Assembly: GCF_009821115.1 (NCBI RefSeq)
Contig: NZ_VYTY01000009.1
Location: 82,432 to 146,431, forward strand
Length of the DNA: 64,000 nucleotides
Direction: 5' to 3'
DNA from: Nitrincola alkalisediminis
GTDB taxonomy: Bacteria > Pseudomonadota > Gammaproteobacteria > Pseudomonadales > Balneatricaceae
Positions 35,201-44,042 of this stretch are shown piece by piece (within the stretch, counting starts at the first letter, position 1; every line of letters begins with the position of its first letter). Below the pieces are notes generated by a model. The model made no database searches. It saw only the letters and a list, made by a program, of their open reading frames with translations, and was not told the origin of the DNA. The translations under genes were made by a program, and so were the position numbers.

Positions 35201-37287
35201 TTGTTTTTACACTGAATTAACGACTTTATACAGTCTTCAGTAAGTTCAGGCTGGCTGTATACTGGAATCACAATTGAAACCAGATCCTGATCGTACTTTT
35301 TACTCACCAAATCCGGCCAGGAAATCAGCTGCTGATTCAGTACGGCATAGCGTAAATGTGCCGCATTGGCCTCCAGTGCCGCAGGCTCCTTGTATAAGGC
35401 GCGCTTTTCACGTGCACCGGATTTCAAATAGTGCACATAGGGCTCTACATAGGCTTTGACGACGTCTTGATTCAGCGCCCGATATTGAGAAGGTGAAAAA
35501 GCCTGATCCGGTGAAAGGCCCTTGTAGGTGCCACTTAACAGATAATGCACAATCAAATCGGTGCGCGACGCTTTGAGCTCAGGGCATTGCACGTAATAGT
35601 GTTGAGCATTAAACAACTCATAAGACCGAACCAATGCGTAATCGGCTTGCAAACGCTCATACTGACGCATCAAGGCACCAATATCGGCCTGCCCGACCGC
35701 CTGACCCGGTGCAACACACACCAAATCGACCTCATCCAGCGCCGTCGACGTCGGCTGCAACAAACCAATTTTAGACTCGGTTAAAACAGGTACTAAACCA
35801 AAAAAACGCTCAATCGCGTGCTCAAGCTTGCCATCCACTTTATAGTCGTCAGTCAACTCGGGATTGGTAAAGTTCGCAACTTGGCTTAACGCAAGCAAGG
35901 ACTCCGGCCTTGCCCAAAACATGGTTCCGGCAAAAAAGCCCCAATCCCCTTCGGGATAGGCACACCCATACACCTGCTCCGTCAAACGCTGTATGTTGGT
36001 CAAATTCTCATACATGATCCGGGGGGCAGACTGAAACAAGGTTGCTGGGCCTGCACACACCAAATCAGGATCGTGTTTAAATGCGGTCACGACTTGATCA
36101 AACTGAGCGGTTTTTCCAATTAAAGACTTCAGCATCACATCGCGCCAAATGGTCGCAAGATGACTGTCACCCTTCTTGGTTTGTAATTTTAAAACGGCAA
36201 CATAGCCCTCATTCACCATTAAGGGAATCACATTCAAGAAGGGCACTATGTCCATGCCTTTGTTGGGCGACACAAACACACGGGCACTGGGGTAACGCTT
36301 GGCAATATCCGCAACAACCTTTGCCCCTACGTTGGAGGTCGTTGTAATAAACAAATCAAAGGATGAGGTTATTTGATCTAAATACTCGGCAATCTCCTGC
36401 CAGATATCTTCATAATAATAATGCACCAGCACCGCAACTTTTTGCGCCGATGCAACCGAACGATCCAACGGGCCGGACTGTAAAAGGTCAGCGCGCAAAG
36501 CCTGCAAGACATCTGATTCAGGTGACCTAACGGCTTGCAACAGGGCCAAGTGTGCATTGAATACGCGGCTTTGAATCTCACGTGTATAAGACGAAGGCTC
36601 ATGTAAGGCAAGCTGACGGTAGTGTAAGAAACGGCGTTGCGTGCTTTCATTCACACTCGGTGCAGCAGCTAAAGGCAGATACTCCGCCGCAGAATGAACA
36701 TGTTGATGAAAATTAAAACTCACCCAATGATCCACACAGGATGCAAGCACTACCTTACTCTCACCTGCCAATAACGCTTGACTGATCGCTGGATTTGACA
36801 AGACTGGCTGCAACCGCACGTCGGCCACAATACATGTGCCCCAGATTACTTGATAAAGCCCCGCCATCACACAGGCATCACGCGAGGCATCCAGCATCAC
36901 AACAAGCGCACATGGATGACTCAACACCTGTGACACCAAGCGTTCTAGATCGGCGACTGTAAGCTTAGGAAAGAGAGTGTCTAGATCGCCACTGGCATCA
37001 ACCCAAATGTCCGTACTGGCAAGGCTGTCTAGATGGCGCTGCAGCTCCTCTGCCATCGGCTCAGACGCTGAGCCTTTAGCCACCCACACCGCTTGACCTA
37101 ACCCAGCCTGATCGGGAGCACGTTTCAGTTGCTTTATCGCATAACGGAGGCTAAAAATCGCCTCTTCTTGCATCACAGGGGTCTCACGCAACGACTCCAT
37201 GTAGTGTCGAATAGCCAGCACAAAGTCTTTTTGTGCTAAGTAATCATTACCGCGCGCAAAAGCCGATGCGCCTGTATTCGTATCCAT
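32239..37287 (-). CDS. Giant multi-domain glycosyltransferase (RgpF-like, GT2, GT4, GT2)
   Basis: This is a 1682-aa fusion. In order: an N-terminal region of about 250 residues; an RgpF/rhamnan-synthesis domain (about 280-500, VLVHYYYEDIWQEIAEYLD, SPNKGMDIVPFL); a WYL-YPDV-type module (about 555-650); a GT2 domain (VSIVIPVYSQPELTEDCIKS, NNDTTLTDGWV, QEDVDLCLR); a GT4 domain (about 985-1360, GGERSFLDML, ESFGRSVAEALAARRPVI); and a second GT2 domain (TIIIPVYNAVKETESCIRS, LNSDAYVTPGW, YGEENDFCMNG). It should add several sugars in a fixed order at the cytoplasmic membrane face, building a repeat unit or backbone. The ATG at 37287 is preferred to a GTG nine bases upstream. Confidence 0.93.
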   Translation of the reverse strand: MDTNTGASAFARGNDYLAQKDFVLAIRHYMESLRETPVMQEEAIFSLRYAIKQLKRAPDQAGLGQAVWVAKGSASEPMAEELQRHLDSLASTDIWVDASGDLDTLFPKLTVADLERLVSQVLSHPCALVVMLDASRDACVMAGLYQVIWGTCIVADVRLQPVLSNPAISQALLAGESKVVLASCVDHWVSFNFHQHVHSAAEYLPLAAAPSVNESTQRRFLHYRQLALHEPSSYTREIQSRVFNAHLALLQAVRSPESDVLQALRADLLQSGPLDRSVASAQKVAVLVHYYYEDIWQEIAEYLDQITSSFDLFITTTSNVGAKVVADIAKRYPSARVFVSPNKGMDIVPFLNVIPLMVNEGYVAVLKLQTKKGDSHLATIWRDVMLKSLIGKTAQFDQVVTAFKHDPDLVCAGPATLFQSAPRIMYENLTNIQRLTEQVYGCAYPEGDWGFFAGTMFWARPESLLALSQVANFTNPELTDDYKVDGKLEHAIERFFGLVPVLTESKIGLLQPTSTALDEVDLVCVAPGQAVGQADIGALMRQYERLQADYALVRSYELFNAQHYYVQCPELKASRTDLIVHYLLSGTYKGLSPDQAFSPSQYRALNQDVVKAYVEPYVHYLKSGAREKRALYKEPAALEANAAHLRYAVLNQQLISWPDLVSKKYDQDLVSIVIPVYSQPELTEDCIKSLIQCKNKRRCEVILVDNGSDAVTAEILQRYAQEYEWIHCVSNGENMNFALGCNLGFNAAKGEQVIFLNNDTTLTDGWVDQLVAPLSDASVAAVQPKLLFPDNTIQCAGVVFNAWSSLGYPLYAGFEPEGKEANTPRELQAITAACIALRSQDFAKLKGFDPIFVNGQEDVDLCLRLTHGTGKHCYYQPESLVYHHEGKSQGRGKYVLRNRQVFLRRWESRIRADDLAIYAADGWQVQGWTLDLPEKTQQGLSIYRPVLGHQPVQPVFAEPFVDFATQDEARQKGAKLDTAFSGQREVNPDAPSVLVCAHAAGVHLFGGERSFLDMLDALNAMQLNVVVSVPGVQNFDYLAAIQARASAVYCLHYPHWKESLVPDRRSINKFKSIIQHHGIEFVHCNTIMLREPMLAARELSVTTFMHIRELISQDTAIAKHIGLSTDAIIDKMYERTDYFIANSKTTAQDFTRGRNTFIAPNIVQVDTLDIANSIKPECIVFGLISSNLPKKGIYEFAELAKRCAKSAPNARFAFVGPKSGPEWTKDIQALEAAVKRGELPNNIFFTGYKATPLDALQEVNVVVNLSLFAESFGRSVAEALAARRPVIVYDKGALAELVQEGVSGYVVPFKDLDAFEAKILLMCQQPERLAAMGEAGRRFIVEQYSPKTLMQRFNAAYLSGYCQRIDVRLARHSGGVNGALLERTAAHSSFSLKTFVEPTTIIIPVYNAVKETESCIRSVLRHTDLDTTRLLIINDGSPDAAVRPMLEQFEGLPKVQIVHNEQNMGYTCTINKAIQLAGRDDVLLLNSDAYVTPGWFTGMRMAAASEEKVGTVTAMGNHSGAFSFPVQGVENLPPQGCSYDEFASTITLNNASIKPLALPTGNGFCMLIKRSLLDEIGLFDEEAFPRGYGEENDFCMNGFKLGYSNLLSPWSYVFHVRSASFKGEKAQLLEAGALALEKKHPDYPTLVAAAFSSASMRALRQHIHQTVGAINSKWVGRKSVQQ

Positions 37288-37323
37288 TAAAAACACACCC
37301 TAGTGACTGTCGTGTATAAAGGT

Positions 37324-37971
37324 TTAAAAAATTTTCTGCGTCAGCTCAGTTAAACTTTCAACGGTTTTTAACTGATGCTCCGCACAATACGAAGGCCATT
37401 CATGAAACTCACTCCATTGCGTAATAAAGACAAAATCCAAACCCGCCGCGGACGAGGCCACATGGTCATAACGACTGTCGCCCAGAAACAACGCAGGCTG
37501 CTGAATATTCCCCGACAACAGCTCGCGCTTAAGAATGTCGTCCTTGGTATCGGGGCTGCCAAAGATGCCACCGTTAAAGAGCTCAGCCAAGCCACGCTCT
37601 GCAAAGACCTCTCGCAACTCGGCTTGATCCCCGCCCGATACAATCAACCAACGACTGTCTGGACTCAGGGCACGCAGTTCATGCAGCCCCTCCACCACTT
37701 GGCAACTTAACAAACCCGCAATCACTTCATTTGCATAGGTCGCCAACAGATCGTCTAAATTAGGTTTAGTCGATGTCGGCGGCAGCATTTCATCAATGAA
37801 CTTAGCAAATTTGACATAGCGTGAAATGCCGCCATTGGCGACATGGTAATCAACCAACGCCTTAGCCGCCTCTTCCCCAAAAGGGATGGCGGTTTTGTAA
37901 AAGGCATCGGTTTTGACTTTATTTGAGTCGAGCACCACACCATCACAATCGAACACATAGGATTGATACAT
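37324..37971 (-). CDS. HAD-family phosphatase of the sugar pathway
   Basis: This 215-aa haloacid-dehalogenase-type hydrolase has motif I YVFDCDGVVLDSN, motif II in LIVSGG and motifs III/IV in FLGDSRYDHVAS. The large helical cap (about 20-80) is of the Gph/beta-phosphoglucomutase kind. It lies ten bases after the cytidylyltransferase gene. With that enzyme and the aldolase it would form a set analogous to KdsA-KdsC-KdsB, so it may remove the phosphate of an ulosonic acid phosphate before CMP activation. The substrate is inference. Confidence 0.88.
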   Translation of the reverse strand: MYQSYVFDCDGVVLDSNKVKTDAFYKTAIPFGEEAAKALVDYHVANGGISRYVKFAKFIDEMLPPTSTKPNLDDLLATYANEVIAGLLSCQVVEGLHELRALSPDSRWLIVSGGDQAELREVFAERGLAELFNGGIFGSPDTKDDILKRELLSGNIQQPALFLGDSRYDHVASSAAGLDFVFITQWSEFHEWPSYCAEHQLKTVESLTELTQKIF

Positions 37972-37981
37972 TTAAATAGCC

Positions 37982-38692
37982 TTATTGTGTTTGCATCATC
38001 AAACTAACAAGCATATTCTGGGCCAACTTAAAATCCGCCTCCCAATCAATATCAATGCACTTTTCACCCTCTGTGATGAACAAGCACGGATTGCGCCCAA
38101 TTCGATCTTGAAACGCTTTGTAGTTCTCGACACTGTTAATGTAAAACGCGTGATTGATCTCATAGAGCGGCGCTAGATCTTGGGTGTTAGGCCAAGGATT
38201 GACACTGCGATCACAGTTGATGATTTTCTTCTGGTTATCATCCCAAATAAACTGCTGAAGTTTATTCACCGACATAATAGAGTCGTAATCACCGTCAATC
38301 ACCTGCGCTTGGTACTCATCTAAAGCAGTTAGATAATCCTGGGCTGTAAAAAAGGGTGCCGTTACGTGCAACCAGAAAACATGCTGCCCCGAAACAACGC
38401 TGGGAACATAGTTAATCAAATCTTGAACCTTGGTCGTTGACGTGCACAAATGATCAGGGCGATGGTCAATTTTAATGCGCGAATCGCTCGTATAAGGCGC
38501 AACCTGCTCCAACACCAACGGATCATTCGTGGATACTACCAACTCACCTACATGGTCGAGAATTTTCACCAACTCATCTAGCTTAAACTGCAGGAGACTG
38601 CGGCCATCCGGCGTGAAAGGACGTGTATTTTTATGGATAACACGCGTACTGCCACTGCGCAGTGGCAGGTAAATACTAATCGCTTGATTCAC
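37982..38692 (-). CDS. CMP-sugar (acylneuraminate-type) cytidylyltransferase
   Basis: This 236-aa nucleotidyltransferase belongs to the NeuA/KdsB-like family. The N-terminal loop ISIYLPLRSGSTRVIHKNTRP is a variant of the 'R.GS.R...KN.' nucleotide-binding motif; VSTNDP and WLHVTAPF follow at the usual spacing. It should activate an alpha-keto acid sugar to its CMP form. It is placed between the aldolase gene (37 bases away) and the HAD phosphatase gene, which supports a dedicated ulosonic acid branch. Confidence 0.87.
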   Translation of the reverse strand: MNQAISIYLPLRSGSTRVIHKNTRPFTPDGRSLLQFKLDELVKILDHVGELVVSTNDPLVLEQVAPYTSDSRIKIDHRPDHLCTSTTKVQDLINYVPSVVSGQHVFWLHVTAPFFTAQDYLTALDEYQAQVIDGDYDSIMSVNKLQQFIWDDNQKKIINCDRSVNPWPNTQDLAPLYEINHAFYINSVENYKAFQDRIGRNPCLFITEGEKCIDIDWEADFKLAQNMLVSLMMQTQ

Positions 38693-38729
38693 GAAATATC
38701 TCTCGACTCTAAACAGTTAATCGATGCCC

Positions 38730-40328
38730 TTAAAGGGCATACACTGAAATACTCGGCAATGGATAGCGCGTCGGCGTAATCGCCACCATATCTACAGCCG
38801 AAGGCTCCGCTAAATAGGCATTTAACAAACGATCCATCTCTTTGCTACGCGGGTCATCTGCACTGTAACCATCAAACCCAGCCATCAGAATACGCTTCGC
38901 TTCACCACTGGTTAACACCGCCAGTGCGTAGACCACAACAATTGATGACGGAATGACGCAGTAATTGGCATTGAACTCGAACTTAGCCTCTTGCACCCCC
39001 ATGCCAAAATCCAATAAAGATTTATGGCTTAAGGCTGTCTTCACGTCATCAGGTAACATAGAAGCGGGCGCAATCAAGGGCTGAGGTAAGGATTGGTGCG
39101 CCTCACAGTCAGCCAATAACCGAGTTGGATGACACGCTACACGCACATCAATTAAGTCTTGATGAAGACTGGATTGCGTATTTAACGCCAACACAATAGG
39201 TTTCTCGCGCTGAATATAGGCTTCCAAGGCCGCTTTATGTGCTGCAACACCCGGCCCACTCCCCAGCAACAGCACTTCGCGGTCTTTAAACAACTCGCTA
39301 GGATGCCACTGTCCGCGGGGTTCACCTTGATAAAAGTGACGAGCCGCATCTAAGGTATTCAGACTGAACTTTTTGCCGCCTTCAACACGAAGGTGATCTA
39401 TTACAGATAAAATATCCACTTCGCAGTAACGGCTATCTTGCAACATCTCTTGGATGTAGGTCGGGTGGATTCCGTATTTGCCAGCTAGGTAATAATAAGG
39501 ATTGGTTCCCCACCCACACTCTGCTTGCATGGGCTTAAACACGCGCGCGATCAGACTCATCAAAGGTGTTAAATTGATTTTCTTGCCTGAGCGCTCTGCC
39601 AACTCAATACACAACTGCTCTGTCAGTGCATTGCCAGGCCCACGCCCCATTCCAGTGATGGTGCTATCAACCCAAGTCACGCCATCATCAATTGCTTGCA
39701 AGGTATTGGACAACGCCAAGCCAAGGTTATCATGTGTGTGAATACCCAGCGCACCCTTCCAGTGTGTTTTAAGCCAGCCAATAATACGGCCCACCTCAGC
39801 AGGCTTCATGCTGCCCATGCTGTCCGCAAAATACAACACATCCAATGGATAGGCCGATGCGATCTTTGCCAACTCGATTACTTCGGCTTCTGTACGATCC
39901 GCAATTTGCATTAAGTTAAAGCCGACTAAGAAGCCTTGCTCTTTTAACCAATTTACCGCTGGTAAAGCGGCAGCAAATTCATGTATATGGCAGGCAACCC
40001 TAACCAGTTTGACAGGTGACGTTGCTGCACCTTCAGGAAATAAACGGCGCAAGGTCGACGGAAGATCCTCAACACCAACTATCTCCGCTGCATTAATCAT
40101 CACTGCCAATGTAAGGCCGCTGGGCACTTTTAAAGAACGTAAATACGCATCCGTTGTATAGGCATTGGGGCCCTTGAACCCTTTGTTCAGTAAGGATCGT
40201 AAACCCAGTTCAACGGCATTGACACCCACTGCCAACATGGACTCAAGGTAGTCTTCTATCACCTCTTGTGAAAAATTCCATGCATTGTAATAGCCACCAT
40301 CTCTCGGTGTGCAATCTAAATGAATCAT
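38730..40328 (-). CDS. DRE-TIM (HMGL-like) aldolase fused to a Rossmann-like domain
   Basis: This is a 532-aa protein. Residues about 1-270 are an HMG-CoA-lyase-like TIM barrel: HLDCTPRDGGYYNAWNF at the N-terminus is the DRE-type motif, and GIHTHDNLGLALSNTLQAID gives the metal-binding His pair. Family members catalyse aldol or Claisen chemistry with pyruvate or acetyl-CoA. Residues about 340-530 form a second domain beginning EVLLLGSGPGVAAHKAALEAY, which recalls the DUF115/MptE-like domain in sugar-modification clusters. With the downstream cytidylyltransferase and phosphatase, a role in making an ulosonic acid is plausible. The exact reaction is not deducible from sequence. Confidence 0.88.
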   Translation of the reverse strand: MIHLDCTPRDGGYYNAWNFSQEVIEDYLESMLAVGVNAVELGLRSLLNKGFKGPNAYTTDAYLRSLKVPSGLTLAVMINAAEIVGVEDLPSTLRRLFPEGAATSPVKLVRVACHIHEFAAALPAVNWLKEQGFLVGFNLMQIADRTEAEVIELAKIASAYPLDVLYFADSMGSMKPAEVGRIIGWLKTHWKGALGIHTHDNLGLALSNTLQAIDDGVTWVDSTITGMGRGPGNALTEQLCIELAERSGKKINLTPLMSLIARVFKPMQAECGWGTNPYYYLAGKYGIHPTYIQEMLQDSRYCEVDILSVIDHLRVEGGKKFSLNTLDAARHFYQGEPRGQWHPSELFKDREVLLLGSGPGVAAHKAALEAYIQREKPIVLALNTQSSLHQDLIDVRVACHPTRLLADCEAHQSLPQPLIAPASMLPDDVKTALSHKSLLDFGMGVQEAKFEFNANYCVIPSSIVVVYALAVLTSGEAKRILMAGFDGYSADDPRSKEMDRLLNAYLAEPSAVDMVAITPTRYPLPSISVYAL

Positions 40329-40352
40329 ATCCTATCGCTCCTACTGAGCTCA

Positions 40353-40895
40353 CTAATCAAATAAAGGGCACTCACTGAATACTAGCCCTTGCGCATCTTT
40401 TGCAGACAAACTTGGCTCACCGTCCAATGGCCAATCAATCGCCAAGCTTTCATCATTCCACGCCAAGGAATACTCATCACCCGGCGCGTAATAATCCGTA
40501 CACTTATACTGAAACTCGGCTTCATCGCTCGTCACATAAAAACCATGAGCAAACCCCGGCGGCACCCAGAGCATTTGCTTATTCTCTTCGCTTAACAGCA
40601 CCCCTACCCATTGCCCAAAGGTCGGCGATGACTTGCGTAAATCAACCGCCACATCATACACCTCACCCCGTGTTACCCGAACTAACTTGCCCTGTGGGTT
40701 CTGGTGCTGATAATGCAAACCACGCAAGATGCCCTTTTTAGACTTGCTGTGGTTATCTTGCACAAACTCGTATTGACCGCAGTGCTTAACAAACTCGGTA
40801 TGACGAAAGGTTTCCATAAAGAACCCCCTTTCGTCACCAAACACGGCCGGCGTCATTAACACAACATCCTTTACCTTAAGCGGTTCGTAATGCAT
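40353..40895 (-). CDS. rmlC: dTDP-4-dehydrorhamnose 3,5-epimerase RmlC
   Basis: This 180-aa cupin enzyme carries out the third step of dTDP-L-rhamnose synthesis. Conserved features: FGDERGFFMETFR, QDNHSKSKKGILRGLHYQ (catalytic His in the RGLHYQ motif), YDVAVDLRKSSPTFG, WVPPGFAHGF and the Tyr-bearing KCTDYYAPGDEYSLAWND. The ATG at 40895 has a GGAG site eight bases upstream. It is separated from rmlBDA by about 6.4 kb of locus-specific genes, on the same strand. Confidence 0.96.
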   Translation of the reverse strand: MHYEPLKVKDVVLMTPAVFGDERGFFMETFRHTEFVKHCGQYEFVQDNHSKSKKGILRGLHYQHQNPQGKLVRVTRGEVYDVAVDLRKSSPTFGQWVGVLLSEENKQMLWVPPGFAHGFYVTSDEAEFQYKCTDYYAPGDEYSLAWNDESLAIDWPLDGEPSLSAKDAQGLVFSECPLFD

Positions 40896-40909
40896 CTTCA
40901 AAGACTCCG

Positions 40910-41599
40910 TTAGGCTGTGGCGTTTGAGGTGGGTAGCAGCTTTTGATTGGCCGCGGGGCGACGCCCTTCATTAATTCCATACAGAATAAAGTGCAGTAAA
41001 GGGTTCAGCCCGGCTTTCGCCACATCGGGATTTTGCTGGATATAATAGAGCGTATCAAAATGTGCACTGGGATTACGCCCTTCCAATGCACCAAACTTTA
41101 AATAATGAATAACAGGATCTAGACGAGACGACGCTACATCGGAATAGGTCTCTAAATACCACTTACCATCAAAGTAGTCAGATGCACGCAACTGCTTGAT
41201 TTGATCCTTAAGCTCGCGCTTGTATTTCCAGCTTTTACGGTAAACCTCGCGCAGTGTTTTCAGCGCCAGCGTGCGGTACCAGCTCACTTGAACCTGCTCT
41301 TGCTTCAACTGAGACTCAAGCTGCTGAATACGATGTGTCAATTCAGCTTGCGTTTTCCTCATACCAGCCAACAAGGGCGATGTATCTAAAAATAAACGCT
41401 GCTGTTCTTCCACTCGCTTAGGCGTATTGGCTAGATCCGCTTGCGTCGTGGCAGGGGCTGATGCGGATGATGGATTCGTAGGGCCTTGGCTCTGCAAAAC
41501 CTCGATTTTTGCATGTGCTTGGATTAAACGCTGCATCAACTCTTCAGCCTCTGCCTTAACCCTGAAATACTCCTCGCGCGGTACGTCCGTATTTTGCAT
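40910..41599 (-). CDS. Coiled-coil protein with tandem WYL-YPDV modules
   Basis: This is a 229-aa protein. An N-terminal predicted coiled coil (about 5-130, with a Ser/Ala/Pro break) is followed by two module units: FDGKWYLETYSDVASSRLDP with VIHYLKFGALEGRNPSAHFD, then LYYIQQNPDVAKAGLNPLLH with FILYGINEGRRP. There is no catalytic domain, signal peptide or membrane segment. The ATG at 41599 has a TTGAGG site and lies just after the stop of the 811-aa glycosyltransferase. It is a small version of the two larger coiled-coil genes downstream of rmlA and may be an adaptor for assembly enzymes. Confidence 0.85.
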   Translation of the reverse strand: MQNTDVPREEYFRVKAEAEELMQRLIQAHAKIEVLQSQGPTNPSSASAPATTQADLANTPKRVEEQQRLFLDTSPLLAGMRKTQAELTHRIQQLESQLKQEQVQVSWYRTLALKTLREVYRKSWKYKRELKDQIKQLRASDYFDGKWYLETYSDVASSRLDPVIHYLKFGALEGRNPSAHFDTLYYIQQNPDVAKAGLNPLLHFILYGINEGRRPAANQKLLPTSNATA

Positions 41600-41606
41600 A
41601 AAAACC

Positions 41607-44042
41607 TCAACTCTCACATGCATCTAAATTTGACAAAAACATTTCTGAGGAAACCACTGGGCCGAAATATACCCAACTCGCACGGGCCTCATCAGACGTC
41701 ACAAACGTGACATCCAATGCATGACACCACGACAATAAGGCTTGATGATCAGCCACATCACCAGATACGACAAAATCCATCGGTGCCTTCTCCGTTATCA
41801 AATAGAGTGTATCACAAACACTCGACATCTCAGACACATCAAGGGGCAGCACCGTCTCGAACAAGACAAGATGATCGACCCGCCCAGCGTTTGCCTCCAC
41901 TAGTCTGAATACCGCCGCCAAAGACACTTGTTGTCTCGCATCCGTCTTAACTAAGGCTGGAAGAAACACCAAAAGATCAACGCTGGGTAATACCGATTCA
42001 AGCCAAGGTACATCCTGCCCGTCAGGCACACAGAGCACCAACTGACAGCCCCGACGTTTAAGATCGGTTATCCAACCTGTTAGCCTCTCTTGATTGGGGC
42101 TTAACGAGCTGCAAACTATCACGAGCGTCGTCTGGTCTAAGACTAAATCCCGAGTCTTGCTGTACAAGGGTAAGGTCATCCGCTGGCTTTCATCCATGAA
42201 CGTTTCCCTTTGCCAAGGGAAGTGACGTTCAGAGATATTGCGTTGAATGAACTGATAACCGCTCAGACTCAATAAAGGCCCGGGATCATACCCCTTATTG
42301 ATCCCCTGCTTCCAAAAATGGCTGAAGGGGTCTTGGGGACGTACCCTCACCTCGGGATAACGATACACATACCAAACCGGATCAAACCAGCCGGATTGTT
42401 GCAATGCATCGTCAGCTCGATAGGTTTCAACCGCTTGGCGTGTTTGATCCAACACCATGTCTTTGGGTGCCAAGAATGGACGCTTAACCGGGTTTTGTGG
42501 CATATACAAATCGCGGGGTGCGGATGCACGCTGATGCCAACGCGCGGCAGCATCTTGGTAGAGCTTTCTGAGACCATTGAACTGAGTAATGAGATGCGTC
42601 GTCTCATTTTGAGTTAAGGATGCATGCTCTGTGCGACCCAATGCAAGCGGCACACCCGGCAACACCTCAACCAAGGCTTTAGGGCCAAAGGCTTTAAGCA
42701 TGCGGTTCAAGTATTCCGTATCGGCATTGACTGTTACCTGATCCCAAAAACCCAGTGCTTCAAACACCGATCGATCGAGCAACAAAGATGAAGTGTTGCG
42801 ATAAATCCACCCCTGATCCGTTCGCCAATGCGAAAAAATCACATCATCGTTGCACCTGACCCAATGCGAAAAACTGCCCTTTGCCGACGCATTGTCAAGC
42901 AAGGCCATAACCTGCAGCTCAATTTTTTGAGGATGCGACCAGTCATCTGCATCGTGCACCGTTATGTAATCGCCTGTGCTCAATGCCAAGCCTTTGTTTC
43001 TTGACGTATAGGCACCTAGATTCGTTGCATTTGCCTCCACCTTTATACGTAAGGTGGAGGAGGCATATTGCGCTTGCAGCCGCTGACAAATGGCCAAACT
43101 GTCATCCGTACTGGCATCGTCAATCAAAATGATCTCAAGATTCGGCCAAGTTTGCGCTGCCAAACTTCGCACAGCGACGTCAAGATAGGCTGACGAATTA
43201 AACACGGGCACAATCACAGAGACCCATGGCAGCCCCATGCTTGAACACTTGGGTACGCTTGTCGAAAGTACGGACAAGTTTAGCTCGGGTGCATCTGATG
43301 AAATCAATGCTAACCCACTTTCTAGATAACACTGATTAATGAGCGTTAAGCGTTGTGCGGTTCGTTCGTTTGGACTTAAAGACTCATCCAATACCAGAAG
43401 GTTGGACTGAGCCAAATTCACATTAAACGCTTCAACCTGAACAAATGGCGACTTACTTAACCACGCCTTTAGAGTCTTGGCCTGCCAGTGCTTGGGCTCT
43501 GCAAAGCAGAGTTGGGCATAAAAAAGAATATATAAATGGCTATTTGCACCCGTGTTCAGCGGTAAGGCTTGCTTCAACACAACCGACACTTCTGTCCAAT
43601 TTTGCTGATACGCCCACCAACGACACAACACCACTGCGTATGCAGACCTCACGTCATCCGCAATGGAGGCGTCTTCAATCAACGCTTGTAAAATCGGTAC
43701 ATACAGGCTATCCAGCCCACGCCAGAGATAAAAATCACAGGCCACGGGGGATACTCGACTGGTTGCTCGTTTTTCCTTAATTCCGTTTTTTAAATAATGA
43801 AAAAGAGGGTTCACACCCGCTGCTTTAACGTCTGGATGAAGATCTAAGTACACTTTGGGGTCAAACGCAGCACTTGGGCGACGGTTTAAATACCAACCGT
43901 AGCCTAAAAAATGCTCCAAGGGCTCAAGTCCGGACTTGAGCACATCGGGGTAGCGTTTTATGTAGTCTTGCGCATCAAATAATTGTTCTGACACCAGCAC
44001 ATCAAGCAGCTCTTTCGGCAACTGATTAGGGCTTAGTGGCAT
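41607..44042 (-). CDS. GT2 glycosyltransferase flanked by WYL-YPDV modules
   Basis: This is an 811-aa protein. The N-terminus carries two module units (FDAQDYIKRYPDVLKSGLEP; FDPKVYLDLHPDVKAAGVNP). A helical TPR-like region follows, then a GT2 (GT-A) domain at about 270-510: WVSVIVPVFNSSAYLDVAVR, IILIDDASTDDS, the metal-binding DADDWSHPQK, and a later NADTEYLNRM. A third module unit (FDPVWYVYRYPEVRVRPQDP) and an unknown C-terminal domain complete it. It shares its architecture and the D-x-DDWSHPQKI motif with the 683-aa enzyme at 55,611. The start overlaps the end of the preceding coiled-coil gene by 17 bases. Confidence 0.9.
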   Translation of the reverse strand: MPLSPNQLPKELLDVLVSEQLFDAQDYIKRYPDVLKSGLEPLEHFLGYGWYLNRRPSAAFDPKVYLDLHPDVKAAGVNPLFHYLKNGIKEKRATSRVSPVACDFYLWRGLDSLYVPILQALIEDASIADDVRSAYAVVLCRWWAYQQNWTEVSVVLKQALPLNTGANSHLYILFYAQLCFAEPKHWQAKTLKAWLSKSPFVQVEAFNVNLAQSNLLVLDESLSPNERTAQRLTLINQCYLESGLALISSDAPELNLSVLSTSVPKCSSMGLPWVSVIVPVFNSSAYLDVAVRSLAAQTWPNLEIILIDDASTDDSLAICQRLQAQYASSTLRIKVEANATNLGAYTSRNKGLALSTGDYITVHDADDWSHPQKIELQVMALLDNASAKGSFSHWVRCNDDVIFSHWRTDQGWIYRNTSSLLLDRSVFEALGFWDQVTVNADTEYLNRMLKAFGPKALVEVLPGVPLALGRTEHASLTQNETTHLITQFNGLRKLYQDAAARWHQRASAPRDLYMPQNPVKRPFLAPKDMVLDQTRQAVETYRADDALQQSGWFDPVWYVYRYPEVRVRPQDPFSHFWKQGINKGYDPGPLLSLSGYQFIQRNISERHFPWQRETFMDESQRMTLPLYSKTRDLVLDQTTLVIVCSSLSPNQERLTGWITDLKRRGCQLVLCVPDGQDVPWLESVLPSVDLLVFLPALVKTDARQQVSLAAVFRLVEANAGRVDHLVLFETVLPLDVSEMSSVCDTLYLITEKAPMDFVVSGDVADHQALLSWCHALDVTFVTSDEARASWVYFGPVVSSEMFLSNLDACES

